Below are positions 16,955 through 30,875 of a DNA stretch of 64,000 bases, piece after piece (within the stretch, counting starts at the first letter, position 1; each line of letters starts with the position of its first letter). A program made the translations under genes and the position numbers. Source of the DNA: Zeus faber (lineage: Eukaryota > Chordata > Actinopteri > Zeiformes > Zeidae); contig OY482855.1 of assembly GCA_960531495.1 (NCBI GenBank), positions 8,128,026 to 8,192,025 on the forward strand, read 5' to 3'. A model generated the notes under the pieces. That model was not told where the DNA came from, made no database searches, and was given only the letters and a program-made list of their open reading frames with translations.

Positions 16955-18832
16955 ATGTCCATCCATCCATCCATTTTCCTCACGGTGGCAGCAGGCTGAG
17001 CAAGGAGCTCTAGGCCCCTTTCTCCCAGGCAACGTTTCCCAGTTCCTCCTGGGGGACCCTGCAGCGTGTTCTGAGTCTACTCCGTGGTCTCCTACCAGCT
17101 GGACGTGCCCGGAAAACCTCTAAAGGAAGGAGACCAGAAGGCATCCTGATCAGATGCCCGAACCACCTCAACTGGCTCCTTTTGACGCAAAGGAGCAGCG
17201 GCTCTACTCCAAGCTCCTCACCCTATCTCTAAGGCTGAGCTCCCGACCCGGAGGGAGCAATCCACTGTTTTCCGCCAGAGAACCATGGCCTCAGACTTTG
17301 AGGTGCTGACTCTCATCCCAACCGCTTAACACTCAGCTGCAAATCGCCCCAGTGCATGCTGGAGGTCACGGTATGATGAAGCTAACAAAACCACAAAAAA
17401 AGTAAAAATAGTCATCTCTGCAAAAAGTAGAGATGCAATTCTGAGGTTCCCAAACTGGACACTCTCCTCACCTCAGCTGCGCCTTGAGCTCCTGTCCATG
17501 AATATCACAAACAGAGTCAGGAACAAGGGGCAACCTTGGCGAAGTCCAACACCCACTGAGAAGGTGTTTCACTTTGAGTCGAGAATACAAACACAGCTCT
17601 CACTTTGGTTGTGCAAGGCCCGGATCGCTCGTACCAATGGCCCCGGTACCCCATACTCCCTCAGTACCCCCCACAGCATCCCCAAAGGGACACGGCTAAA
17701 AGCCTTCTTCAGGTACACAAAACACATGTAGTCTGGATGGGCAAACTCCCACGACCCCCCCAGCAACCCTGCAAGTGTAAAGAGCTGGTCCACTGTTTCA
17801 CGTCCAGGACAGAATCCGCATTGCTCATCCTGAATCTGAGGTTTGACAATCGGCCGGAGCCTCCTTTCCAGCACCCTGGAGTAAACTTTCCCGGGGAGGC
17901 TGAGCAGTGTGATACCCCTATAATTGGAGCACACCCTTCGCTCCCCCTTTTTAAAAATGGGAACCACCACCCCAGTCTGCCACTCCACAGGTATTTCACC
18001 CGACATCCACGCGACACTGAAGAGGCGTGTCAACCAAGACAGCCCAACAATATCCAGAGCCTTCAGCATCTCAGGGCAAATCTCATCCACCCCGGCGCCT
18101 TGCCCCCGAGGAGCTTTTTAACTGCCTCAGAGACCTCTGCCAGGCATATGGACGAGACTTCCCCCGAGTCTTCAGACTCTGCCTCTTCCCCTGAAAACGT
18201 ATTGGTCGGGCTCAGGAGTTCCTCAAAGTGCTCTTTCCACTGCCCAACAATATCCCCAGTCCAGGTCAGCAGTTCTCCTCCCCGGCTGAACACAGCCTGA
18301 GCCAAGCCCTGCTTTCCCTTTCCGAGTGGCTGAACAGTTTGCCAGAACGTCTTTGAGCCCAACCGAAAGTCCTTCTCCATAGCCTCCCCGAACTCCTCCC
18401 ACACCCGGGTTTTTGCTTCAGTGACCGCCGAAGCCTGCCGGTACCTGTCTGCTGCCTCAGGAGACCCCTAGGCCAGCCTAGCCCAAAAGGCCTCCTTCTT
18501 CATCTTGGGGGCTTCCTTCACCGCTGGTGTCCACCATCGGGTTCTTGGGTTACCGCCACGACAGGCACCTTCTGACCACAGCTCCGAGCAGCCGCCGCTG
18601 CAATGGAGGTTTTGAACATGACACACTCGGATTCCATGTCCCCAACCTCCCCCGGGATGCGCGAAAAAATTTTCCGGAGGTGGGAGTTGAAGACCTCACG
18701 GACAGGAGCATCCACCTGGCGTTCCCAGTTCACCCTCACTACACATTTGGGTTTACCAGGTCTGTCTGGCAGCCTCCTCGCCATCTGATCCAACTCACCA
18801 CCAGGTGGTGATCAGTTGACAGCTCTGCTCCT
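16955..18832 (-). mobile_element. Rex3 LINE (RTE clade), 5' truncated
   Basis: The 3' end on the minus strand is a GATG-type tandem (ATCCATCCATCC at 16957-16972), the hallmark tail of Rex3. Within the coding part, sequences at about 17518-17540 and 17960-17985 match, from memory, the binding sites of the standard Rex3 reverse-transcriptase primers. The 5' end is cut at about 18832. Confidence 0.88.
17498..18800 (-). pseudogene. Rex3 reverse transcriptase, broken
   Basis: Fragments in at least three frames read as reverse transcriptase: a VEWQTGVVVPIFKKGERR block, SNYRGITLLSLPGKVYSRV, QCGFCPGRETVDQLFTL and CFVYLKKAFSRVP. The last has lost the catalytic aspartate of the usual FVDLEKAYD, so it is dead. 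Upstream connection-region sequence continues to 18800 with frameshifts. The family is firm; no function is expected. Confidence 0.88.
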
Positions 18833-18962
18833 CTCTTCAAGTTCAAGTTCAAGTTCAAGTTCAAGAGATTATTTGTCACATACATATACTGTACATACGG
18901 TCATACATATATGCAGTGAAATGTCATGACACCCGGTGATTACGCACAATAAGCTCTATATC
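18833..18962 (-). mobile_element. L2-type LINE 3' tail fragment
   Basis: On the minus strand it reads a GCAGTGAAATG...TGTGACAAATAA-like end followed by (CTTGAA)n. The same piece recurs at 34800-34905 and, in the other orientation, inside the L2 copies ending near 27150 and 27510. Confidence 0.75.
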
Positions 18963-20516
18963 TTCACCCGAGTGTCCAAGACATACGGCTGCAGATCTGA
19001 TGACACGACCACAAAGTCGATCATCGATCTTTGACCTAAGGTGGCCTGGTACCACTGTCAGTATGTGCTATATTTTATCCTCATGTTGGTCAAAATGTAC
19101 TATCCAGTACATTGAATTTGCAAATCAAAAGGATCCCACAGTGTCATGTTTTGTTGACGATTTATTTTGTGATTTGTAAGTCTGAAGCCAGTGTGGCAGT
19201 TTCGACACCGCACGCCACCCAAGTGCCATTTTCAAGGCCCTCCGGCACAGAGACACAGAAGACAGGGGGTTGTAAACAACAGTTTATTGTAGAGAGTGGG
19301 GCTAGGTGGAATTAGCCCAGGAGCAGATAGAACATGTTATGACACAGGCTCCTCTGCTGAGTGTGTGTGGGGATTGGGCTTTTAACCTGTTGCCAACCTG
19401 GCCAAATGGCTTTTGGATCCAGCACCCTTGGTTTTGGTTAAATAATAAGTTCAAAATGTTTCCACTCAGGCCTTACAATTACAATGTTGGCTCCCATTAT
19501 TTATAGCTGTTCATATAGCGTAACCTAGCTGAACAATTTACTGTTGAAAAACTCACTACTCTGCTGCAACTTCTCACGAGGCTTATTTGCAAATGCAGGG
19601 GTTATATGGAAGGTTTCAACCACACACATTCCAACTCGTGAAACGGTTTATACCTGCATGTCTGATCATGTGCGCTCAGGTATGCGACAAATCTGACTTT
19701 CATTTTTTTTTTTTTCAGCTTTCAGTATTAAAAATCAAGACACTGACTTTCGGATAAGAGTAAGAAATGAATTCCCTCAAGCATGACGTATCTAACATTG
19801 GCATTCGGGCTCTAAACTGAGTTTGCAGTGGCAGTGTGGAAGAAGTACTCAGTCCCTGACACACCCTGACATACAATTACTTAAATGTGTTAAAATATTT
19901 AACATATAAGTGGTTCATATCCAGAGCCTTGATATAAGAAAGCTGATCATACAGAATAAAGTGCTGTTGTCTGTGCGCTGTTGCTATTGCCTATTTTATG
20001 CAGATGATCTTCATTACAATTTACAAAATAAATAGTATAGCTGGTGTTATCGTCATTTACAAACATATTCAAGTATAAGTATAAACGGATTAATCTAGAT
20101 TAAAAATAACAGCTGAAATAATTCAACTGTGTTAGAAATGTAGTTGATTATAATGTAACGATATTTGCTTTGAAATGTAATCAACTAAAAGTCAGAAGTC
20201 TCTGAAACCCTGTATTTTTTTAATGAGAACATATATTTAAAAAGTGTTTGCTGTTTATTTACAACTTTAATTACTATTTCATGCTACTTTCACGGGTGTG
20301 GAATGAGTGGAATAACTGTCATTAAAACTTTAAAAATAAAACTGCATTTTGCATAGGTCACCATCTATAAACATAATTTAAAAATATATATATACGATTT
20401 TTTAACTAAATATTTGAGTTGAGTCTCTTACATGTATTTGCTTGCCCTGTTCTCCACTGTTCTAAAAAGGTGCCAAACACTTGTAGCTACAATTTAAGGC
20501 ACACAGAGACCAAAGG
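18963..20516. other. Intergenic DNA upstream of gene 2, with LTR-like segment
   Basis: About 19180-19400 on the minus strand contains CTCTCTACAATAAACT, a polyadenylation-like signal, followed by a GGAGGGCC...ACTTGGGTGGCGTG segment. The same arrangement is on the plus strand at about 39860-39970, so both look like solo LTR pieces of one family. Positions 20190-20410 are the parent of the duplicate at 13440-13660. Nothing else is seen. Confidence 0.45.
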
Positions 20517-20518
20517 TT

Positions 20519-20524
20519 TATATA
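20519..20524 (+). promoter_or_regulatory. Possible TATA box of gene 2
   Basis: TATATA about 126 bp upstream of the ATG, placed like the TATA box of gene 1. Confidence 0.4.
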
Positions 20525-20649
20525 CACCAAAGCTCATGTTCAAAAGGAACGAATCAACAGAACGTTTCTAAACTGCACATCACTTGTCTCCCGAGGCCAA
20601 GGATCAGCCTGCTCACATTCGTCAGTGACCTGGTCGTCTGAAAACTGCG

Positions 20650-20751
20650 ATGTGGTGCATAAAGGCATTTGCTATTTTTATCTGTGTTCTGGGGACAATG
20701 CTTTTGGGAACACCAGTGGACATGGAGGGTCTCCCAGAGACCCCACCCAAG
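20650..20751 (+). CDS. Gene 2 exon 1: signal peptide
   Basis: 34 codons: short head with one Lys, hydrophobic core at residues 6-19 ([14 protein letters not shown]), likely cleavage after Gly20, then a short acidic/Pro-rich stretch to a phase-0 GTGAGA donor. Exon 2 (21023-21136) follows with [11 protein letters not shown], homologous to GEQEYVLERKQ of gene 1. Confidence 0.75.
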
Positions 20752-23700
20752 GTGAGATAGAGAGATTGAGAGAGTGAGCGAGAGAAAGAGAGAGAATAAT
20801 TTATTTAAGCTTTTCCTCAGCATTTCATTTTGTCATTTTTATTTGACTTCATTTTTTGCTTATTTTTTATACTGTATGCTTTATTTAAAGCACTTTAAAA
20901 TGCCCTTGTGTATGAAATGGGCGATATAAATAACTAGCCTTTCCTTAAATTGATGAAAATATGTAAAATGATAAACATTTAATTACATATATAATATATA
21001 TATATATTGGGTTTTTTTCCAGATGTCCGTTCATCAGTCTCGTCACTCTTTGTGTGCTGGAGAACAGGAGTACATTCTGAAGAGGAAGCAAGTGGTATTG
21101 GAGTCACTCAGCAGACTGAACATCAACAGTACGGTGGTGAGGGAAGATGCAATTATAACATAATTTAAATTAACCCTTTTAATCCCTTTAATCTCCTCAT
21201 TCCCAGTTTTGCCTTGTCACCTTGTTGACCTTTTAATTCTGTTTGCGCCCTGCCTTTGGTAAGCTGGATCGCACCTTCATTACAAAACTACAGACGATGC
21301 CCAAAACAGGAAAAAGTGGTTCTTTGGGCACTGGAGTGAGGAAGCCATGGGGACATTAATGAATACACAGACTCTGTGTCACCCTACATCGCCAAACAAA
21401 AGCCCTGGCTTAATAGTGATGTCCATGCTAAGCTCATAGAACGGTCCTCTGCTGATAGATCTGGGGACCTCGAGGCCCTGAGGAAATACAGATATGACCT
21501 ATGACATACGGAAATCCATCGGAAATGTAAAGATATTGTTTATATGTTAATGTTAATGTTTATATTCCACTGCAAGCGGACACAGCACTATCGGACCAAT
21601 ATGATGTGTTGTACAGACAAAACAAACATCCTGACGCAGCTCTGGTGGTGGCTGGGATCTTTAACAGGGCTGTTACAGAAATTAAAGGTTGCTTTAATCT
21701 GCAGTCTGTCAGTCGGCGCTTTTGAATAAAGGGGCAGCAGACGTTGGTTTTTACTTGTACAAGGGTCGGATCAGACATGTGCTCTCAAGCAGCTCGCTGA
21801 GTCGAACAGTTTATTTTGGGGAGTCAGAATATATGATCAGTTTGACGTCACAGATTTTTACATGTTCAAGATAAGGCATACTCTGTGATGTGTCAAGAAC
21901 AATAGGGTGTTGTTCCTGCTCTTGCAGCTGCAGCTGCCCATTGATGTAGAAGGTCGGTATTATGTCGCAGCGCCTTCAAACAGCGGAAAGGGGTGCACAC
22001 GTACAACCAACCCCCAGGTGCAGGCACAAGACGCAGTCGCAGGCACAGACAGACAGACACCCAACCCAAGTCCACGCAAGGGGGAGGCCCGCCCCACCGT
22101 AGCTGACCAGACGCCCCACCCAGCATTAGGGCCAATTGCCCATACAAGTAGCAGCTGTGCCCAGTGGGACATCTCGATGTTAACCCCCCCGCCAATGCCA
22201 GCAGGTCCCCAGATATACAGGCCCTCCACCACCCCCAGCACCCGGGCAGCCCGCCGCAGAGAAGCCGCGCAGCAGAAGCAAAAGGCCAACAGCCGCTCCC
22301 CACACCCCAACCCACACCCATAACGCAGCACATCCTAAACCACCAGGCGCAAGCCATCAGACTCCAGCCCAGCCGGCAGGGGAGGACCAACCGACCGCCC
22401 CCCGGCCAACCACTCCCCCACACCGACCCGCCAGCAACCGGCCACCCCGGAAAACCCCAGTGTTCAATGTGTGCTGTTGGTAATTGCAGTTAAAATTGCG
22501 GGGTTGGAGGGGAGAGTCCTTCAGGCAAGTCAAACCTGAATCACTCGCACTCCTCCTGCCCCGCAGACCCTGGTCTGGTGGAGTGTTGTTCGGAGTAGGA
22601 TTAGTGTGCGGGTGTATGTGTTCTAAGCTAATATAAGTGGGTATAAAATTTCGGGATGGACGAGAAGCACGCTTGGGCAGGAGCATGACAGGCAAGATGG
22701 CAGCTGCCCGCCGCATCCCCACCCACATAGCTTGTGTCTGTTCTGCCTAATTTCTATCAACAAATAACGTGTGCCACCAGGGGAGATAGAACTTTAGACC
22801 AACTACAAGACCAGCCCCTCCTCAGTCACGAGTGTGGACAACTCCCTAGCCAACGAACTGAACTCCTTTTATGCGTGGTTTGAGGTTGGCCACAACACCG
22901 CCAGCTCGCTGGCCAGTTGGAGTTAGACCAAAGCGGATGAGCATGCACTCTCAGTGTCTGAGCTTGATGTCAGGAGGGCTCTGATGCGTGCGAACACCAG
23001 GAAAGCTGCGAGCCCAGATGGCATATCTGGGCGAGTACTGAAGACCTGTGCTAACCAGCTAGCCCCATTGCTCACTTGGATATTCAACACCTCCCTGGCC
23101 GAGTCGGTGGTCCCGTCCTGCTTCAAGAGGTCCACCATCACCCCCATGCCAAAGAACACTTCTCTAGCCTGGTTCAATGACTACCATCAGTGATCAGGAA
23201 GTGCTTCGAGAGGGTCAGCACTCTCACCCTGAACACAGGATCCCCCCAGGACTATGTCCTCAGCCCCCTACTGTACTCCCTGTACACACATGACTGTGTG
23301 GCTAGGTTCAGCTCCAACACCATCATCAAGTTTGCTTACGACACCATTGTGGTGGGCCTGATCACCGATGACGAGAAGAAAGAAGAAAGAAGAAAGAAGA
23401 AGAAACAGTCTTTAATTGTCACACGACACTCCACAACACATGCTTGCACACACACACACATGCACATGCTTGATGGTGGCCGGTGAAATGGCTCCTCTGC
23501 TTTTGACCCATCCTGGCTTGTCCTTCCTCCGGGGGCACAGCCAGGAGCAGTGGGCAGCATACGTGGACGCGCCCGGGGACCAGGTGATAAGTGTCCATCG
23601 CTGGTCAGACGATGATGGGTGCATGTTTTTGGTGGGGGTCCTTACTGACGTGAGGTGGAGGAAACCCCATGTGAACACGGGGAGAACATGCAAACTCCAC

Positions 23701-26700
23701 ACAGAAAGGCTCCTATTTGGGAGATAACCCGCCGGAGCACGGTGCCAACAGCGCCCCAGGCGGGAATCGAACCCAGGACCTTCTTGCTGTGAGGCAGCAG
23801 TGCAATGCACTGCGCCACCGTGCCACAGAAGGCCTCAGGTGAGGAGTTGACTGACCTGTCACTCTGGTGCCAACCTCCTCCTGAACATCAGCAAAACTAA
23901 GGAGCTGATTGTGGATTTTAGGAGGGGATTACAACCAATGGGGCTTCTGTCGACAGGGTGAGCAGCTTCAAGTACCTGGCAATCCATATCAAATCAATTT
24001 ACATAGGAAGTTAAGAGTTTATAAAGTTCAAGAGGAACTAAGAGTTTCTAAAGTTCAAGAGGAACTTAATGCCAGCATAACTATTGTGGATACTGCTCTT
24101 CATCCTGTGTCGTCGCACCAAGTTTTTTTTAAGCCAGAATCAGACAGAAACGTCGTCCAGAGATCCAGACTCCTTACTGGCCCGGGGTCTGGACCTTGTT
24201 TAACCACGACAAATTCACTGTGGGCCCTCACTGAGACACACACATACTGTAGGCCCTACTGCCTTATTGTACAGTATGTTGCATACTGTACTACATTCTG
24301 TACTGTTACTGTATTGCTGTGCCGTACTGTTGTACACACATGGCTGGGCACATGGCTGAACCCGCTGGTGCCGAATGAAGCCATTTGTCCAGCTGAATCC
24401 TTCTCCGTGTTCCACACCGAAAGGTTGGAGGAGTCAGGGAAATCCAAGGGTGGAGCTGTCTGCCTCATGATCAGCCACTGGTGTAACCCCAACAACACCA
24501 AGACTCTCTACCACTCCTTCTGGCCGAACCTGGAACAGCTGACCATCTCATACCGTCCATTTTACTCCCCTGGGTATTCAGCATGGTCATCATCACAGCC
24601 GTTATATTCCACCGCAAGTGGACACTGACCCACCACTATCGCACCTATATGATGTGTTGTGCGGAATTCAGAACAAACATCCAGACGCGGCTGTGGTGGT
24701 GGCCAGGGACTTTAACAGGGCGAACCTTAAAAATTTCTGCCTTATTTCCATCAACATATCACGTGTGCCACCAGGGGAGGTAGAACTTTCGATCACTGTT
24801 ACACACCGTACAAGAACGGATACAAAATCGCCTTGCTCCCTGCTTTCAGGAAATCGGATCATTCTGCTATATCGTTGCTTTCTGTTTACAAGCCTTGCAT
24901 TACGCGTGGAACGGTAGTGACGAGGGACGTAAAGCGGTGGTCGGACCAATCAGAGGCCGCTGACGTAGACTGGGACATGTTACAATCAAGTTCCAGTGAC
25001 ATCAGCGAGTTTATGGAAGTAGCTACGAGCTTCATAGACACCGGAGATATGGACAATTACAAAGCGGTGTCGTACAATGTGCGGAAGGCGGTGAAGGACG
25101 CTAAACTGATGTACAGGGACAGAGTGGAGCGACAGATGGCGCAACGGGACACCAGATGCTTGTGACAGGGGCTGCGGACCGTTACTAACTACAAGACCAG
25201 ACCCCCCTCAGTCGCGAGTGTGGACAACTCCCTAGCCAACGAACTGAACTCATTTTATGCACGGTTTGAGTCTGGCAACAACATGGCTTGCTCACCAGAA
25301 AATTGGAATTACACCGCTGGGGATGAGTGCACACTCTCAGTGTCTGAGAATGACGTCAGGAGGGCCCAGTCTGTGGTCCCGTCCTGCTTCAAGAGGTCCA
25401 CCGTCATTCCTGTCCCAAAGATTGCCTCTTCAGCCTGCCTGAATGACTACTGTCATTCCTTGGCCCTCGCCTTGGTGGTCATGAGGTGCTTTGAGAGGCT
25501 GATTAAGGATTACAACTGCGCCTCCTTCCCTCGCACCAGTGTCCCGCTGCAGTTTGCGTACCAGCCGAACAGATCCACGGATGAAGCAGCCTCCCAGGTA
25601 CTGCACACAGCGATCACGCACTTTGATGGTCGGAAGGGGGCCTACGTGAGATTGCAGTTCATCGACTATAGTTCAGCTTTCAATACCATTGTCCCCACCA
25701 GACTGGCTGTCAAACTGTGGGAGCTAGGACTGAGCACTTCGCTCTATGCCTGCATGCTGGACTTCCTCTCAGCCTGGCCCCAGGTGGTTAGGGAGGGGAG
25801 GCACATGTCCAGCTTCCTCACCCTGAACACAGGATCCTCCCAGGGCTGCAACCTCAGCCCCCTACTGTACTCCCTGTACACACATGACTGTGTGGCCAGA
25901 TCCAGCTCCAATACCATCGCCAAGTTTGCTGACGACATCGTCATGGTGGGCCTGATCAACGAGGATGATGAGAAGGTCTACCATAAGGAGTTGGCTGACC
26001 TGTCACTCTGGTGCCAGGACAACAGCCTCCTCCTGAACATCAGCAAAACTAAGGAGCTGATTGTGGCCTTCAGGAGGGGATTACAACCAATATGGCTTCT
26101 GTCGACAGGGTGAGCAACTTCAAGTACCTGGGAATCCACATCACAGAGGATTCAACATGGACACATGGCCACTACACACACACACACACCCTCTGGTGAG
26201 AAAGGCGAGGCAGAGTCTTTATCGCCTCATGGCAGCTGAGGAAATTAATGGTCTCGGTGAGGATCCTTAAGTCCTTCCACTCTGGAGCAGTGGAGAGCAT
26301 CCTGATAGGCAACATCACTGCCTGGTTTGGGAACTGTACTGCTCAGGAGAGGCGGGCCTTGCAGAGGATGGTGCGTAGAGCCCAACGGACCACTGAAACT
26401 ACCCTCCCCTCCCTGCAGGACCTATACACCAGGAGGTGTAGTAGCAGAGCCCACAGAATCATGAAGGATCCTCATCACCCCAACAATGGACTGATCCAGC
26501 TGCTGTGGTCGGGTAAGTGCCTCCGCAGCCACGCAGTGAGGACAAAGAGACTGAGACAAAGTTTCATGCTGCAAGCCATAAGGACTGTCAACGCTGAACT
26601 CATCAGGGGTCCTCACTGAGTTACTCACATAGGCCCCACTGCCTTACTGTACTGAATGTAGCATACTGTACTTCAAGTTACTGTATCACTGTTCTGAGTT

Positions 26701-29700
26701 ACAGCATACTGCGCTGTATTGCTGCTCTGTTCAGTGTTACTGTACTGCTGTGTCATACTGTTGTATACTGTACTGTATATCTCCATACACACTTTATTCA
26801 CATGCAATTTACACATATCACATGCACATATCTGTATATACAAATAGCCTATCCCATATACATAACTCTATTCCCTTTACTTCTATTTTGTACCCCACTC
26901 TGTATTACCTTTTTGAGTCTTATTTTATTTTTATTTTATTATATTTATATTATTCTATTCACTAACTGCATTACGTTTGAGGAATCAGTTAGTTCCAGTT
27001 AGTTAGATAGGCAGAAATTAGGTTAGCTATTATGTTCGGTTTAGAAATTATTGTGCATAATCTCCAGGTGCGTTGCAAAGACATTTCACTGCATATATGT
27101 ATGAACGTATGTATATGTATGTGACAAATAAACCACTTGAATCTTGAATATTGTATAACTGTACTGTATATCTCCACACACACTACCTCTCTTTATTCAC
27201 ATGCCACTTTACTGCAAATATCTGTATATCATGTACATACGTATTAGTCTATTCCTCTTATTTCTATTTTTATTCCCATTCAGTATATTACTTTTTTACT
27301 CTTATTTTATTCTATTTACTAACTGAACTATGTTTTAAGAATCAGTTAGTTCAGTTAGTTTATTCTGTTAATTTAGTTCATTAGTTAGCAATTTTGTCAG
27401 TTAGTACTAAATGTGCATAATCTCTGGGTGCGTTGCAATAACATTTCACTGCATATATGTATGCTCGGATGTATAATTATGTGATAAATAAACATCTTTA
27501 ATCCTGAAAAAGTGTCCACAGGGACAAGTTGGAGTCTAACTACCACAGCTACGCCGTCAGACACATTAGTGGTACGGTAGCGCAGTGCATTGAACAGCAA
27601 GAAGGTCCTGGGTTTGATTCCCACCTGGGGCGCTGTTGGCACTGTGCTCTGTGCGGGTTATCTCCCAAATTAGGAGCCTTTCTTTGTGGAGTTTGCATGT
27701 TCTCCCTGTGCTCACATGGGGTTTCCTCCACCTAACGTCAGTAAGGACCCCCACCAAAAACATGCACACATCATCGTCTGACTTGCGATCGTCACCAGGT
27801 CCCCAGGCGCGTCCACGAATGCTGCCCACTGCTCCTCGCTGCGCCCCCGGAGAAAGGACACCTTTGACTCCAATCGATTTGCATACCCCCCCAACAGATC
27901 TACGGATGGCTCCATCGCCCTGAAAACGCACACCATCCTATCGCACCTGGATAAGGGAAACACATATGCGAGGATGCTGTTTGTAGATTACAACTCTGCG
28001 TTCAACACTATTGTGCTTATTCCCAAGATCAGTATGCTGGGTCTTAACATCTCCCTTTGCAACTGGATCCTGGACTTCCTGAAGGGCAGACCCCAGGTGG
28101 TGGGAATGGGTAACCTCACCTCCTCTTCACTGACCCTGAGCCCCGGAGCCCCTCGGGGCTGTGTAATCAGTCCCCTCCTGTAGGCCCAGTTCACGCATGA
28201 CTGTGTGGCCACATGCAGCTCCAATGTCATCCTCAAGTTTGCAGACAACACCACCATCCTAGGTCTCATCTCCAACAACGATGAGACCGCCTATAGAGAG
28301 GAGATCAGCGAACAACAACCCCTCTCTCAAGTCTCTGCAACACCAAAGAGATGATAGTGGACTTCAGGAAGCAGCAGGTGTGGGGTCATGCTCACATTCA
28401 TATCGATGGAGCTGAAGTCGAGAGAGTCTCCCGCCTCAAGTTCCTTCTATGTGCATCAGAGATGACCTCACCTGGTCCAGGCAAGCAGACTCGGCGGTAA
28501 AAGCTGCCCAAAAGCGCTTATACTTCCTGAGGAGACTCAAGAAGTTTGTCATGTCTACCAAAACTCTTACCAACTGCTATAGTTGCACCATTGAGAGCAT
28601 CCTCTCTGAGCTGTATTCCTGCATGGTACGGCAGCTGCTCCACTGCTAATCGCAAGGCCATCCAGAGGGTGGTGAAGACTGCAGAGCACATCATCAGCTG
28701 CCAGCTCCCCTCCGTGCAAGGCATCTATCACACATGATTCCTTAGGAAAGCACAGAAAATCATAAAGGACTACAGCCACTGAGGCTATGGACTGTTCATG
28801 TTGCTGAAGTCTGGTCGACTGGAACGTTCGTGCACGGACTACCAGACTCAAAAACAGCTTTTATCCCCATGCCGTCAGGCTCCTTAACCAGCAATACTAA
28901 GCTACTGATCAAATTGATGACACATAAACAATTCTACATATGCAAATTGTCCGTAGAGAAATGCACCAATCATCACCATGATGAATTTCTTGTATATAAA
29001 AATGTGCATTGGCAGAATAACTAATTCTGATTCTGGTTCTGATTTCCTGTTTTATTCTATATCATTTTGAATAACATATACCCTCTCTCTCTCCAGGACT
29101 CAGTCCCCCATGTGGCCCTGTTGGGATCAGGAGGGGGTCAGAGAGCTGCAGTGTCTCTGCTTGGTTCTCTCCACCAGATGGAACAAGATGGCCTGCTGGA
29201 CACTCTGCTCTACCTGGGCGGGGTATCTGGGTCCACATGGTATGGAACATACATCAAGTTTACATCAATGTACACATATACTGTAAAAAAAAAAATAGAG
29301 GCATGCCGTACAGAAAGACAATTATAATATATATAGATAGATAACAAGGCAACAATAATCACAATAACAATAACAATAACAATAATAAGATCATAATAAA
29401 AATGTTGTCAACATTAAAATCTTCTAAAAATAGAAGAAAACGGTACTCGACAAAAAACAATAAATTCACATCAAATAAACATTTTAGATTGCATTCATAT
29501 ATCACACTATATCATTTATATGAAACAAACAGGCCACTTCCAGTCACATGATGTCTCATTGAAATATTTAAAAGGTTATCAATGTTATTAACAGCGTTTA
29601 TCCAATGCAATCATTCAAGAAGTATTATTAATATTTATACTTAAAAGGTTTTGGAATTTCTTTCTTTTGGAATTCAAATTCTTTGTATTTTGGAATTATT

Positions 29701-29710
29701 TGGCTCCCAA

Positions 29711-29767
<57 letters not shown>

Positions 29768-29770
29768 CGC

Positions 29771-29844
<74 letters not shown>

Positions 29845-30790
29845 CTCTCTGTCTGTTTGAATATCAGGTCCATGGCATCCCTGTACAGCGACCCCATGTG
29901 GAGCATCAACATGGACTCGGTGCTCTCCAAGCTGTCGGGTCCCGGGCCAAGGCTAGAAGAGGCCCTGGCCTGGCTGGGGCAGAGAGCAGAGGAGGAGAAC
30001 TTCTCCCTCACCGACGTCTGGGGACTCTTCACCTCAGCCGCCATCATGAACCAGGTACAAATACCACCATTTTTGGGACACGTTGGTTCAGATTTGAGGG
30101 TTAGTCGATAGGGTCGTGGGTTATGGGCTGATTGGGGGCATAGGGTCTGAGTCAAGGGAAATGTGGATCCTTTTTATACAACCACTGTTCAATTCATATA
30201 GGAAACAATGTGCTATGTATTGTTGGACAATTAAAACCAGCCGAGGCTTTCCAGAACTAACATAATGCATTTGATTCACGAAGATGGACTTGCGGCATCT
30301 GTCAGATGAGGCCAGAAGAAATGTCACAAACCCATATCCCATCTACAGCGCCCTAGAGAAAGAGTGCTACACAAATGGGCCCCTAGAGGGTGCGAACACA
30401 CACACAGGCACAGACACAAGATGAAGCAAAATAATATTTTGACAGACAAGTCCAGGTATTCACGTATCGTCTTTCTCAGGTCAGTGGTTTGAGGTGAGCC
30501 CTCACGAGGCTGGCTTCACAGAGTTGGATCTCTTTGTCGAAACTTCTCTCTTGGGCAGCAGGTTCCAGGGAGGAGAGCTCAAGGAGCGCAAGCCAGAGAT
30601 GGATATGGTAAAACTACAAGGTGTGTGCGTGTGTGTTGCTTAGAGGGAAGGGAGGTACATTATCATTGAATATGACAAAAAGGTTTATGTTTGACCAAAA
30701 AGAATGGAAGTTCTCCATTGACATGAGTTGAAGCGTAGTCACAGTCAGCTCTTCATTCACCTTTCTCATAGTGTGTACGTGTGTGTGTGT

Positions 30791-30875
<85 letters not shown>

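Noticed and set aside
21893-22493. Long frames on both strands in the GC-rich block
   Set aside because: Low-complexity C-rich DNA leaves all frames stop-poor; no recognisable motif.
23760-23826. tRNA gene
   Set aside because: The box A/B-like sequence belongs to the head of a SINE that recurs at 27571; the cloverleaf is degenerate and a body and tail follow.
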